A stretch of 18,879 bases of DNA from Irpex lacteus (GCA_001986395.2 MQVO02000162.1:1-18879), one strand, 5' to 3'; counted from the first letter of the stretch, positions 8,717 to 18,461 are shown. The notes: generated by a model not told the origin, from the letters alone. Numbers and translations are program-made.

Positions 8717-8824
8717 GTCGATTTCGTTCGAAAGTCACTGCGAGGGAGGACAAGGTTGGGTAAGGAAATGCCAGCACCCAGGGGTGCTGGGCTGTCCTTG
8801 AGTGGCCACAGCAAGACGCCGGGA
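8717..8824. repeat. Long repeat copy R2 with hairpin
   Basis: Matches R1 over most of its length. The hairpin arms are identical (8771-8779 and 8782-8790), but the loop is 2 bases instead of 6. A third, truncated copy starts at about 8952 (GTCGATTTCGGCGAAACGCC), without the hairpin. Confidence 0.8.
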
Positions 8825-8965
8825 CGTCGGGAGTAGAGCGTCGGTGGTCGGACGTCGGGCGTTGGGCGTCGGGCGTGATGCGTCGGGCGTCGGGAGTCAG
8901 ATATCGGCAGTCAAATGTCGGGAGTTAAACGTCGGGAGTCGGGCGTCGGGCGTCGATTTCGGCGA

Positions 8966-9392
8966 AACGCCATTGCGGGAGCCTATTGAAATGACAAGGT
9001 ATATGGTAAGTAAATACTCTATTTTCCTAGCATCATTATGAAAGCGACTTACGAAACGTGCAGCTTCTAAGGTGGGAACGAGGAGAATACGAAGTTGTGT
9101 AGCCACTAGATATAGAATGTAAGTATATGCTTAATTAATGGAATGTATTTTCTACCTTTAAAGGAGGGCTATCTGCCTCTTAGCGTCGCTACCGGGGCTA
9201 TAGGGACGCGCTTCGCAGGCGACGCACGAATAAACCCTGTCATATACCGCAAACATGTCAATATTCGGTGCTCAACGCGTTACAAGGTAAATAAAACGCG
9301 TACCGTGAAGGGTTATCGCGCATATGATGTGTATGCACTCGCGCAACGCGTGAGTGAGCTCGGTGAGTGTTCTGAATGCCCTGCAGATTTCG
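8966..9392. other. Spacer, no certain gene
   Basis: Composition becomes more AT-rich from about 8990. Donor-like GGTAAGTAAA lies near 9005 and ATGTAAGTATATGC near 9117, and GCGTCGC/GCGACGC arms occur near 9183-9224. The open plus frame at 9143-9403 is not recognised and has no splice support. Confidence 0.3.
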
Positions 9393-9773
9393 TTAGCATC
9401 TAATATGAGAACACGGATCGCATAAGCCTGGCGCGTGCACCTCAAGAGGCTCGCCCCATCGTTGCTCCCCTGCGGGAAGTGCAAGCCGATGGCTAGCCCA
9501 CCCGCAACTAGCACAGCGGTGTCCGACTGCACAGTGCGAAGAAGACATCTCGGGCCTCACAAGCTGGAGAAACACACTCACGGATGGGTGGCCCATGCCA
9601 ACTGGTAGTGGGCAGGCAACACTGGCAATGGCGGGGAGCTGCATGCGTTGAGCACGAGGATGGTGGGGGTTTGAGAGAAAGCTTTGGAGGGGACCATGGT
9701 CCATGGGGAGGGTGGCTTGCGACGAAATAATTCTCGGTTTGGGAAGGAGGGTCGGATCGACACAAAGTGTCAA
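9393..9773 (-). CDS. Open reading frame of unknown function
   Basis: A 126-codon minus frame starting at ATG 9773. It is rich in Pro, His and Cys (SSHCAVGHRCASCGWASHRL near the C-terminus). A GTGAGTGTG donor-like site near 9582 suggests that the open frame may run through an intron. A 12-bp palindrome GGACCATGGTCC lies inside at about 9692. No family is recognised; it may be chance. Confidence 0.2.
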   Translation of the reverse strand: MTLCVDPTLLPKPRIISSQATLPMDHGPLQSFLSNPHHPRAQRMQLPAIASVACPLPVGMGHPSVSVFLQLVRPEMSSSHCAVGHRCASCGWASHRLALPAGEQRWGEPLEVHAPGLCDPCSHIRC

Positions 9774-10246
9774 TTCGGCGCCCCTTCCCGAACTCAGAGT
9801 TCTTTCAGGTTTTTTTGGTCAATTCCTGAGGATCCTCTCGTGACGTTTTTGATAGGTTTGATTATGAACATTCCTTGTTTGACAGACGTGAGCTTTCGTC
9901 TTGAGTGCTTATGAGCGGCAACCCTATCGGGACTGAACTTTAACAAATGACATCAAATTTTGCGCGGATCCTGCTGTGTCTATATTTCTTATGGTCCCAA
10001 GAGTAACTCACTGGACATAACATGAGATCCTTATTTTGAACATATCAATGTCAGAGCAATTGCATTATTTATGAGGAGCACTTCAGAGAAATCCGTCACG
10101 AAAATTCACACTTTCCATCACTCACCTTGTCAGAAAGATGCCAATATCATAAATAAAGTGTCATTTGAGTTCATCTACGTCAGAACCGTCAACAAACTCA
10201 TTAGATTTAATGCCGCCCTTGGCGCGGCGGTGAATTCCCCGAGTTG
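9774..10246. other. AT-rich spacer, nothing seen
   Basis: No supported frame or splice chain. A small GC-rich hairpin (GCCGC / GCGGC arms) lies near 10212-10230, immediately 3' of the minus-strand remnant that follows. Confidence 0.4.
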
Positions 10247-11059
10247 CTATAGGGCGTAACTGCCTCTTTTTGCGCCGATCCTCTCGTCCCTTCGTGTCTC
10301 CCTACGCTTCTGAGCTTCGACATCAATTAATGGCTCCAACTCCATGCGAGCCTCCTCAAATTCCTCATCCGTCAACCGACGGAATCGAACGCCGCCCTCT
10401 CTGTCTGTCCGCTAGTCACGCCTCAGCCGCCCAATCAAGTTCAGCGAGTTGATCTGCATTGCCGAGCAGAACGGAATGGCCTTCGGCCATCCTCGCACAG
10501 CGACACGATGATTTTGCACGACCTGTCTCCAGTACTGTTGGGGAGACCAGGCCATGCGTGCTGTATCTGCGTTCGCTACAATGGCTGGTGTGAATGAAAT
10601 CAATGCTTATCAATTAATTCTGAGAATAGAAACTCACCGAGAAGATGATTAATAAAATCTGCCAGTTCGCGTTGACAGGCGTGGATCTCATCATCAAAAG
10701 CGGACTCTAATCGAAGCCATGGTCAGTGTACTCTGCTTAATTCTTCGCAAAATTCGTGCTTACTTTGTCGGGGTGCTTGAGGCATAGTTCGGGATGGTGA
10801 GGTCGCAAAACACACACCTACGGAGGATACAACAAGGCCAGCTGCTCCCGATGTATCTTTGTTTTGCGCATTGTGCTGATATGATCCTATTAGATTTGGT
10901 TTGCGAGCGAGAGTGTGACAGGAACTGACCTTGATGTGCTGTTAGATAACATGCAGATCGTGGGCGTTTGTACTCAAGATAAGATCCTCCCAAATATGGA
11001 CAGCCGCCCTTACGAAAAAGGCAAGTATGACCTTTGACGCTGAGATGTTGCTCCGCCAA
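10247..11059 (-). pseudogene. Decayed intron-rich gene with a GWP motif domain
   Basis: Read on the minus strand. The upstream part has a Cys-rich stretch (HTCLFRKGGCPYLGGSYLEY) and then PHHPELCLKHPDK. A 57-bp intron (GTAAGC donor, CACTGAC branch, GATTAG acceptor) joins in phase to ESAFDDEIHACQRELADFIN. A second intron with a GTGAGT donor and CACCAG acceptor leads to SPQQYWRQVVQNHRVAVRGW, PKAIPFCSAMQINSLN. The frame then meets TAG at 10412-10414. It continues open for 54 codons (RFRRLTDEEFEEARMELE...) to a second TAG at 10247. From memory, the pattern Y..VV..+RV.V.GWP...PF...I....L..L..W matches proteins greatly expanded in agaricomycetes. In that pattern the stop falls where Trp is usual, so TGG to TAG is likely. 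No function is known to me. Confidence 0.6.
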
Positions 11060-11512
11060 ACTCAGTCAGTTCATCTCTCGACACCCATCAAGAACTCCAA
11101 GCCGGACCCCAATCTAACCAACGAAGGAGTGCAGTGCGCACAACGTGCTCATGAAAGGCTTCAAATTCAGATGATTCTATTCATGAATAACCTTCTCATC
11201 ACACGCACCCGTAATTCAATTATTTCGTGAACCATGCTCAGCTTCTCGCAGGAGCTCGAAGCCGTTGACGGATTGAGAACCGTTCCCCACGGACTGTCAT
11301 GCATTGTCAGGTGCGTATCTTTCCGGTTTACTCAGAATACTCTACAGCTGATCCAGTCGATCAGAGCCCCTTCTGGCAGTGCTATTGAACGACTGCACGT
11401 AGTAATACTTTGGGCATAACAAAGAAATTGGTACGCGTCGTTTTCTTCGGATATGGATACATGTAACTCATATTTGTTTCGACTTCCAAACTTAGCGTGA
11501 CTCACAGAGCAG
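11060..11512. other. No certain gene
   Basis: Short plus frames at 11027-11230 and 11234-11419 contain protein-like pieces, but I found no phase-consistent splice chain. This stretch may hold the 5' end of the plus-strand chain that starts near 11513. Confidence 0.25.
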
Positions 11513-12780
11513 ATGCGCTGTGTCGCTTTAGGTTGCGCTTTTGGCCGCCAGTGACCGGTGGTGCCCACCATCTGGCTCCAAGTCCGTGGCCGCGATTACT
11601 GCCAGTTCACGCGAATGCAATACCAAACCGAACAACACTGTGCATGGAAGCACATTTGCACGTGAGTCGCTCCGTTGACTGTTTTCATATGGCGTTAAAT
11701 CTTAAACGGCCTGCCCAAATCGGCATCATGCGTTTACTGCAGGTCCAGCCACTTACCTGTAACGAAGAGCTTTGGCAAGATCTGAGAGCGATGGACGGTG
11801 CCATGCGCGCACGGATCGGGATTCGGGGCCCAGAGATTTCATGTCTGCAAGTGCATACACCGGTGAGTCGGTCGAATAATTCTACTCTGGCGTTGTTCAA
11901 TCATTTATATGCCGTATTCGCACTCAGATAGCAAGCTCTGGCTTGCGTACGTGCCTCGGAAAATATGGATTTGTAAGAAGGCCATTCGAGGGTTGTCCAT
12001 GGTGTGGTGCATCGGGGCTACCGCCAAGGTGCGTTGACTGTCACCGGCTACGGCCGTGATTTCGCAGATCTCTCACTGATTCACATCTCTTTTGGTGTTC
12101 TAGACGGAGAGCGGTCGCGCGTCAGCGCAAGGAATTCTGTCAACAAATTCAAACGCACGTCATATCAAGTGTGCCGGGCCAGGTCCCGCCACTCCCATCT
12201 TATCGGAGCTGGGTATTAATACTCCGGATCGTTTGCATACTCTGTGAGTGTCTGAACACCAATCGTTTTTTAAGAGTGAGCCGTCTCTTTCGGGTACATA
12301 CTAATCATAGTATCTGCAGTACCTGGAATGAAGAACACAATGCGCCAAATGACGGAGCACGCACGTCGCACGACAACACGGGTACGGTATTCGTGTGCGT
12401 CGATTTTGAGTTTTCTAACAGTATTTCGAACAGTTCTCTGTGCCTGCGCTCGATCCTGTTACGACGAAGGGATCTGGGCCCCTAAGCTTGGGTTTCAGAG
12501 ACATTCCATCCGCGCATCACACACCGAGATCGGGCTCACTTTTCGATTCGCGGAAAGCAACAATTTAGAAACAATCTGGTAAGCCTAAAAACTCTGTCAT
12601 TGTTTGTTCTACCACGCGTTGAACAATGGTCGTCTAACACAACCCTCCTATTAGTATATCACCCTAACCTTATGTCTCGCAGTGTCTTATATCTCAGAAT
12701 CAATCCCCACTCGTCCAGCATCCCTGATCGTGATAGCACAACCGCCGCCATTCATAGGATATATGCGCTTCTAAGTCAGG
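11513..12780 (+). pseudogene. Decayed multi-exon gene, N-terminal part with Cys/His motifs
   Basis: Seven exons join in phase: 11513-11661, 11743-11862, 11932-12028, 12104-12243, 12320-12386, 12434-12577 or so, and from about 12656 to 12780. Introns of 47-81 bp are canonical, several with TACTAAT, TCTAAC or CTCAC branch sites. Coding-like pieces include GRDYCQFTRMQYQTEQHCAW, ERWTVPCAHGSGFGAQRFHV, ILSTNSNARHIKCAGPGPAT, FSVPALDPVTTKGSGPLSLG and VYHPNLMSRSVLYLRINPHS. Cys/His spacing hints at a zinc-binding finger; the later part looks like a Ser/Pro linker. In-frame stops at 11552 (TGA), 11783 (TGA) and 12566 (TAG) interrupt it. A competing frame over 11497-12483 is stop-free but Arg-rich and ends at TAA, so the reading is not certain. 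No family is named. Confidence 0.45.
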
Positions 12781-14452
12781 TTTAGCCCCTCCAGTCATTC
12801 ATTGTTCATATTGACTAATTGAGACAGAATGCACGGATGAATTTGGGTAAGCAGGTGTTGAATTTACATCTGATATACATATATCACATCTACGTAGTGT
12901 TAATGCGAGTACGCAAGAAGATCTAGAGACGGTTTCGATGCCGTTAGTTTATTTAATATTTGATTGGGCGTAAACCGCAGGCGCACAGTATTGTCGACTG
13001 CTTGGGAGATAGTACAGATGAATTGTAATATTAACATATGAGCCCAAGTATCCTTGGCTGGTATTCAACCTATGCATGGCTTGACGACGTCGTTTGCATC
13101 CTCGAGGACGCCAGGATAAGTTTGCGATCACGGGCGTCCAACCCAATCATTCCTGTTTCCAGAGATCTTCCGAATGTTTGTCTTTCTCGTTCTTCCACTC
13201 TGCTCTCTCACACATTGGCCTCTTACTGACATAACACTTCTACAAAGCACTCAAAGCTCAACCAAAAGGTATACGAGGGACAAATCTGAGGTGCAGTTGC
13301 TTGGGTAGCGCAGGCAGAGGGGGTGGTCGTGTCGGAAGACGTCGACTGTTATTTGTGAGTCCAGGCCACCAGCTTCCCAATGCCCATACTTATCATGTCG
13401 TAGCACGCTAGCCGCTCCCTGTATAACACTGCTCTCGAATAGACTAGTCTAACTCCACGACGCCGTGTTCTCCAATCAGACACTTTGATATTCCCTACAC
13501 CAGCTCGCTCGATGTGCGCTGTGACAACTCAGATACACCCGGTGGTACAGCACGACGAACTGACCCTCTATACGACTATTCTTTTATGATTACCTATCAA
13601 TACTGGCGCTGCGCATTCTCTACAATGCAGGGACTGTCGGGAAGTGAAACCACGTTTCATTACTCAAGTGACCCTTCCCAGCCATCGCCTATGGACGTGA
13701 ATGGTCTGGTTACATACAGGCTTCTGGTGCGTAATTACAGGAGCTTCAATTGTCATAAGCTGAGGTACCCTTCGCCTCGAGAGCTACGTCTGGCCTGTTG
13801 ACGACCTTGAGATCCAAAATCGCGCCGAGCCATGTATCAAACAGTTGTTTTGACACCCGCAAGTCTTCGCTCGTACCACGTAACTCAGTGCTGCTGGGAA
13901 CGTTTAACGTGAGTAATAGCTGGCCAATATGTTAAATGTCTCGCCCCGGGATTCACTCATCTTAAAGTTAGAAATAATGGCCTTCGGCTGGTTATATGCG
14001 TATTAGGTCGGAATGTATGGTGCGCAAATAATGTCGCGATCTCAAGCCAAAGTTAGACTAACGCGCCGCATCATTTACGTAGCACTATAGTCGCTATTTC
14101 AGAGCGACTTCAACTAGGTATTTATTTTTCTATTATGTCTGAGTCGATGCATTCGCTGTGATACTACCGGTATACGCGCCACCGCACCGCATCACCGTGA
14201 GCAACCTCGATTGGCGTGGTCACTGCCAGTGCGAACAAACTAGTCAATGTCCAGATATAGGAGGTGTTTCGAATAATTTAATCGACGGCCGCTATGTACG
14301 CCGGATGTGGTGTGGTGAGTCCATTCTCGATAGGCACCGAAAGCATAGGATTGCCGGCCGCTGACATTGCGAAGGGTGCAATGGCAGATGGCTGCTCTTC
14401 CGTCTCAGCTTCGAGCCCCAAATATCGGAATATACGACAGTGATCCTAATAG
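12781..14452. other. Region with exon-like pieces, no complete chain
   Basis: After 12780 a GT..AG interval with a TTGACTAAT branch leads to a few codons (NARMNL) and another GTAAGC donor. Near 13275-13359 a frame reads GAVAWVAQAEGVVVSEDVDC after an in-frame TGA and ends at a GTGAGT donor. A plus frame at 13514-13801 (95 codons) and another at 14158-14364 are open but unsupported by splice phase. This stretch probably contains the middle of the same decayed gene as its neighbours. Confidence 0.3.
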
Positions 14453-15604
14453 CATGGAATTAACAGCTACAAGCAGCGCATCGTCGAGTCGAGTAATTTG
14501 CGTGCTATAACGGAACACACCGTATGCGCCACACACGACAGGCAACGAAGCAGTTCTGAATTCGAAGCCTCAGATGCTGGGTTCTTGCGTTCAAGTTGAT
14601 GGGTACCTGCATCAGTGACGGTGAGTATGATTGTAAACTCTCTTTTTTTTCAACGGACTCACGTGCTGCAGGATAGGCTTCGAATCAATCAAACAACTGG
14701 AAACCCGTACAGACTGGTATGTCTCGTTTTGTCATACTTGCTTGCGTTAAGAATACATTACGCTCATGTTCTAATGGAATACGCCAGTCGCTCACATCGC
14801 AGCTACCCGTGTCGAGTCCGTCAATGGACTGTAGTAGTGGCACGCCCGACAGTATCTGCATTGTCAGACTTCCTCAATGTCAGAACCCATCACGGGCATT
14901 ACACCGAAGATCCTCTCTGAATCGGGTACGTTCCATTGCACGGAGCTCAATTCACGCCGAGATAACTCACGCGGGTACGTCGTTCGAGGTCTTTCAAAGC
15001 CGTGAAATCAGCTTAACAAGAAGCTCTGCTTTAAATTACTCCGAACCAGGGAATACCCCATTGAACTGTACACAATGAGTGCTGCCCAGACTCGCAGTGA
15101 GTGTCAAAGCAAACCCCGCTACCCCAGCAATACTTCGATTGACAGCTGTTTCTCTACATCAGAAACTCGTTTGTGGCGCGCTACCTTCAAGGGTGCGTAC
15201 GCCTCGGTATCGGTGAGTGCGCACTGTGAGCTATCAGATGCGCAATTGAAGCTAACATCGATAACTGCTCGCAGAGCAAGGTAAGCTCTGAACTTTTCGA
15301 GTCGTTTTCACGTCTCGTATCACCCATAGTATACTCTGCACTACACGCTGATACCTCCTAGTCTTGCTACAATATGCCTGTTATCAAGAACAACATCGCC
15401 GTCGGTGATCAGAGGACGTCATCTGCCTCGCAAAACTCTATCAAATTGTCCGCTGATTACACCCGCATGGACTCGATTGTTTACTACTCGTTGGGATCCC
15501 ACGGTGAAGCTTCTTCCTTTGTCACTCGATTCGTTTGGATGCATCAAATCACCGACGTTCCAGCCCCTTGGTGGAATGCATCTCGTTTACATTATCTCGT
15601 TTAA
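14453..15604 (+). pseudogene. Decayed multi-exon gene, C-terminal module
   Basis: Exons 14453-14620, 14672-14716, 14803-14925, 15012-15096, 15163-15212, an optional 6-base exon 15275-15280, and 15362-15604 all join in phase. Introns have GTGAGT, GTATGT or GTACGT donors. Pieces: INSYKQRIVESSNLRAITEH, DRLRINQTTGNPYRL, MDCSSGTPDSICIVRLPQCQ, KLLRTREYPIELYTMSAAQT, TRLWRATFKGAYASVS, PVIKNNIAVGDQRTSSASQN, DYTRMDSIVYYSLGSHGEAS, FVTRFVWMHQITD. From memory, the R-x-D-x-(I/V)-x-Y ... (V/F)-W-(M/F)-H pattern recalls the C-terminal module of large uncharacterised, transposon-like agaricomycete proteins. TGA at 14597 lies in the first exon and TAA at 15602 closes the last. Each is one C-to-T change from Arg or Gln. 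The chain may be the downstream part of the 11.5-kb pseudogene. Confidence 0.5.
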
Positions 15605-16249
15605 ACATCCGCGAGTAAGTGAACCCGTTTCCCATCAGTTCAACGAACTCACGTGCAATCATGAAATAGGCAAACGGCTGCTCTGAAGTGGTTTGTTGAA
15701 GGCTTGCAGGACTAACAAGAACCATTCCCGCTGCCAGACTTTGGAGAAGACGATGGCAATGTCATTAATAAGATACACAGCCAGGTGCGTTCCGCTAATG
15801 ATCATCAAACCCTATAATATCAGATCCGATAGCCTTTGAATGCATGGAAGGTCAGTATACGTGTCTGGACGTTCCGGAGTGTAAACAAAGTCACGTTCAC
15901 CCCCAGAAATGTTGATGTACGTGCATCGCGAGAGTGCACCTCTGTAAACCCGGAATGTTCGCATCATATCCGAGCAGCAGAACATTCAATCCAGTGTGGC
16001 GTGCCCCATGCCCAGACCAGTGCATATCCAGTGTTATGGTACTGAGCCAGGTCGTCTGACATGCGCGGAACGAAGAGGAAGAGGCTTGTGTTAATGAGAC
16101 TAGGTAAGCCGTACTTTGACTCACGCAGGCTTAACAGCACTGACATTGCGATTATGCCTTTATAGAACATCAAAGAGTGCAGTAGTAGCGAAAATACGCA
16201 CGAAAAATAGAACGGCAAAGTGAGTAAGTACTTGTTTTATTTTTCGGAG
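15605..16249. other. Exon-like pieces, phase lost
   Basis: Canonical introns are visible: about 15617-15669 with an ACTCAC branch; a 39-bp interval from GTGCGTTCCGC to AATATCAG near 15785; and 62 bp with GTAAGC, CACTGAC and TTTATAG ending near 16168. Around the last intron HARNEEEEACVNETR joins in phase to TSKSAVVAKIRTKNRTAK. I could not carry one frame through the whole stretch without a stop or shift. Open minus-strand frames here (15897-16218) look like shadows. Confidence 0.3.
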
Positions 16250-16641
16250 GTCTCTTCTGTGACGCACGAGCACTCAATGTTCCAATTTGAAGCTCCAAAT
16301 AGTAAGCGCGAAGCGATGCATCCCAGAGAGATCTTCGTGAGAAGCACAAGGGATAACGGTGCGTGAACTCAATCAGATTGAATGTCGCTGTGTTACTAAC
16401 ATCGCACCCTGAATTAATTTTGCGCTGGCAGATCTCGCAGGACTCCATTGAAGGCAACGTCTCCGACTTCGAGGTTCTCTTCCAGAATTAAACTGACGAC
16501 ACCGTCGACACGGAGCATAGATTCACCTCGAATGCCGTAGTGGAGACTGGCGAGCGGCGTAGAGTGATAACCAACAGCTCGGAAAAGGAAAATGAAGACA
16601 CTCAGAACGCAGGGCCCAGTTCTCAAGATCTCAAGGATTAA
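16250..16641 (+). pseudogene. Two exon-like blocks of a decayed gene
   Basis: Block one (16250-16358) reads VSSVTHEHSMFQFEAPNSKR then EAMHPREIFVRSTRDN. It ends at a GTGCGT donor; the intron has a TTACTAAC branch and CTGGCAG/CTCGCAG acceptors. Block two (from 16441) reads DSIEGNVSDFEVLFQN, TAA at 16489, then TDDTVDTEHRFTSNAVVETG and NSSEKENEDTQNAGPSSQDL to TAA at 16639. The acidic, Ser/Thr-rich composition looks genuine. The two blocks are out of phase by one base with every acceptor I tried, which indicates an indel or a missed exon. The TAA at 16489 could derive from CAA (Gln). The open minus frame at 16414-16713 is the competing reading. Confidence 0.4.
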
Positions 16642-17410
16642 ATTTGAGGGTACGGTCGCCCATGACGTGCGTAATGTTCCAATACTGACACACGATGCAC
16701 TAGATTTAATCATACGTCGACACTCCCATCTCCGAGTAGAACCTACTTTCGATGTATGTTCATATTCAACTCTGCATCACTATCATGCAGGGGGACTCAG
16801 GGCCCATTTCGCACTCCAGGGTGCCACATCTAAGCGAAGTTCAACGGGATACTGACTTATGTTATATCATCATATCTCTCTGTAGGTTCGTGGTTCATCG
16901 TGCTCTTGGCAGACTCAATACCAACCTGGACGGATATGTGATATCGACGATCGTCGTCATTAACCATCAGTCACTGTAAGTAGCCAGCCTGTCAATCATT
17001 AATCAACGTTCAACGTTAATCAACTCCGAGTCCGAGTCAACAAGCTCACGTGAAGCTAAGAATAGGAATAGGTTGTGCATATTTTGTGGGTGAACGCACT
17101 GAAGATAACTAAGATGCATCTCTGCTGACAGCCTCGTAGGAAGATGATCTGCGCAGTCTGAGACACTGACAGTTTCCATCCTCCGAGCTCAATCCCGATG
17201 TGATCATTGAAGGTGCGTACGCAAGATCTGGGGTATAAACGAGCTCACGTGAACATTCAGGACTATCTTCGAATAATGAGTTGCGACACATGTGACCCAA
17301 GTTATGTATTAACATAGAGTCTTCTTGCTGCTACAGCCTTAATTGTCAAAGTGCGCGTTATCCACAAGCGGTCGACGTAGAGCACCCTCGATTCCGAGCA
17401 CAGAGTTCAT
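16642..17410. other. Intron-like spacing continues, no chain
   Basis: Several GT..AG pairs with branch-like CTGACAC, CTCACGTGA and TACTGACA occur (near 16670-16702, 16754-16789, 17215-17261). They flank short open pieces, but I found no phase-consistent gene. CTCACGTGA is repeated near 17046 and 17243. Confidence 0.3.
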
Positions 17411-18250
17411 TTGCGCATAGACATGAGCCCAGCAGCATGGTATCACTGGCAGGTTATGGAAAATTCGCAGATTGATGGACGTGCTACTGAATGGCATGTC
17501 GACGCTGAGCTGAGCGAGTTGCCGTTCTTATTCGTAAGTCTTGTCTTGTCTAGATCTCTCTCAGACTTAACAATGTCTGCCTCGTATTATAGACTTGGAG
17601 GAGATGCTCGCAGTTTTGAATGCACTTGTGATAAACACAGTATGACGGTGAGTAGCCCTTCTATTTGTTTTGATGTTCCTATGGAGAATGAGAACTTATT
17701 ATCTCGTGTAGCTACTTACTATCCTTATCAGTCGTCGGACGAGAAATCCTACACAGAAGCACGAGAAACACGAGTGGCGTGTGTATGTGAACTTGAACTC
17801 AATCACATTAAACACGCCAGTCACGTTACTAACCCATCACAGTCCGCAACTTCGGATTCTGGCCCTCGAACGGACCTCGAGCGGAGCATCCCATTCCAAA
17901 AAGCTTCCCCGCAAGCTGTAAGTAACTGCATGTCATGCCCAACGACGATGCTCCTCGGCCTGGATTGCGAGGAGCGCATCGCGCTCGAGATACGTCAAAT
18001 TGTCAACGGGCACTGCAGAGAAAGACCTGACATTTCAGGGTGGCGCTTCAAACCCAAGGTATGGGACTTTCATTTTCCGTCATCCGAATCGTCGGAGTCC
18101 CTAACTCGTATAGGAGAATCAATGAGACTGCAGCAGATGTTGAGCTGGGAAGACATGAAACTGGGCCTCGAGCGCGCCTCTCGGATATTGCAGGAGATCG
18201 AGGGCGGCCACCGACGATTCGAGGATCCGAGGGAGAAGTCTGACATGTAA
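17411..18250 (+). CDS. 279-codon open frame of unknown function, probably intron-containing
   Basis: The longest plus-strand frame of the AT-rich half. Several segments look like in-frame introns: 17536-17593 (GTAAGT ... TTATAG), 17648-17731 (GTGAGT ... TTATCAG), about 17791-17842 (GTATGT ... CACAG) and one beginning GTAAGT at 17920. Exon-like parts include FECTCDKHSMT, SSDEKSYTEARETRVAC, DSGPRTDLERSIPFQKAS and a helical, charged C-terminus (MRLQQMLSWEDMKLGLERAS, RILQEIEGGHRRFEDP) ending at TAA. The first segment joins the next in phase only if the first intron is retained, so the 5' part is uncertain. No domain is recognised. It may be the 3' end of the decayed plus-strand gene or an independent gene. 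Confidence 0.45.
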   Translation: MRIDMSPAAWYHWQVMENSQIDGRATEWHVDAELSELPFLFVSLVLSRSLSDLTMSASYYRLGGDARSFECTCDKHSMTVSSPSICFDVPMENENLLSRVATYYPYQSSDEKSYTEARETRVACVCELELNHIKHASHVTNPSQSATSDSGPRTDLERSIPFQKASPQAVSNCMSCPTTMLLGLDCEERIALEIRQIVNGHCRERPDISGWRFKPKVWDFHFPSSESSESLTRIGESMRLQQMLSWEDMKLGLERASRILQEIEGGHRRFEDPREKSDM

Positions 18251-18324
18251 ACAAGCTTCTGCACATGGCCCACCTGTCCGACGATGTGTCATCGGGACGA
18301 GGGCGTCTCGCTGTCCGGGAAGTG
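18251..18324. promoter_or_regulatory. Upstream region of the last gene
   Basis: Short GC-richer spacer between the stop of the preceding open frame and a TATA box. No specific factor site was recognised. Confidence 0.3.
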
Positions 18325-18333
18325 TATAAAAGG
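18325..18333 (+). promoter_or_regulatory. TATA box (TATAAAAGG)
   Basis: Consensus TATA box followed by a strongly C/T-rich stretch (18357-18435), the arrangement typical of well-expressed fungal core promoters. The first ATG with a CACC context is 129 bp downstream of the box. Confidence 0.65.
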
Positions 18334-18461
18334 GCGGCCGAAGGTGATGAGGTCCTTCATCTATTCTCTCTTCTCACCCCCCGCCCCCATCCCTTCTCCC
18401 TTCTCACTCCTCGCCCTCATCTGCTCGCTCACGCCACCTGCCCTACCGTCTGCCCCACACC

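Larger units (their letters stand above)
8430..8965. repeat. GTCGGGCGTCGGGAGTCGAG minisatellite region
   Basis: Short interwoven units of GTCGGGC and GTCGGGAGTCGA type occupy about 8450-8530, 8660-8725 and 8820-8960. Between them lie two long copies of a unique-looking segment, annotated separately. The unit matches the GTCGGACGTCGATAT core of the 7-8.25 kb array, so the minisatellite may have arisen by expansion of that core. Long open frames here on both strands are products of the repeat composition, not genes. Confidence 0.8.

Noticed and set aside
8284..9041. Long open frames on both strands (up to 176 codons)
   Set aside because: They are created by the GTCGGG-type minisatellite, which lacks stops in several frames; the peptides are short repeats.
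15897..16713. Minus-strand membrane-protein-like frames (hydrophobic stretches)
   Set aside because: A plausible minus intron exists, but the plus strand gives more acidic, protein-like exons with better splice phase; no transmembrane family was recognised, so the minus reading is kept only as an alternative.
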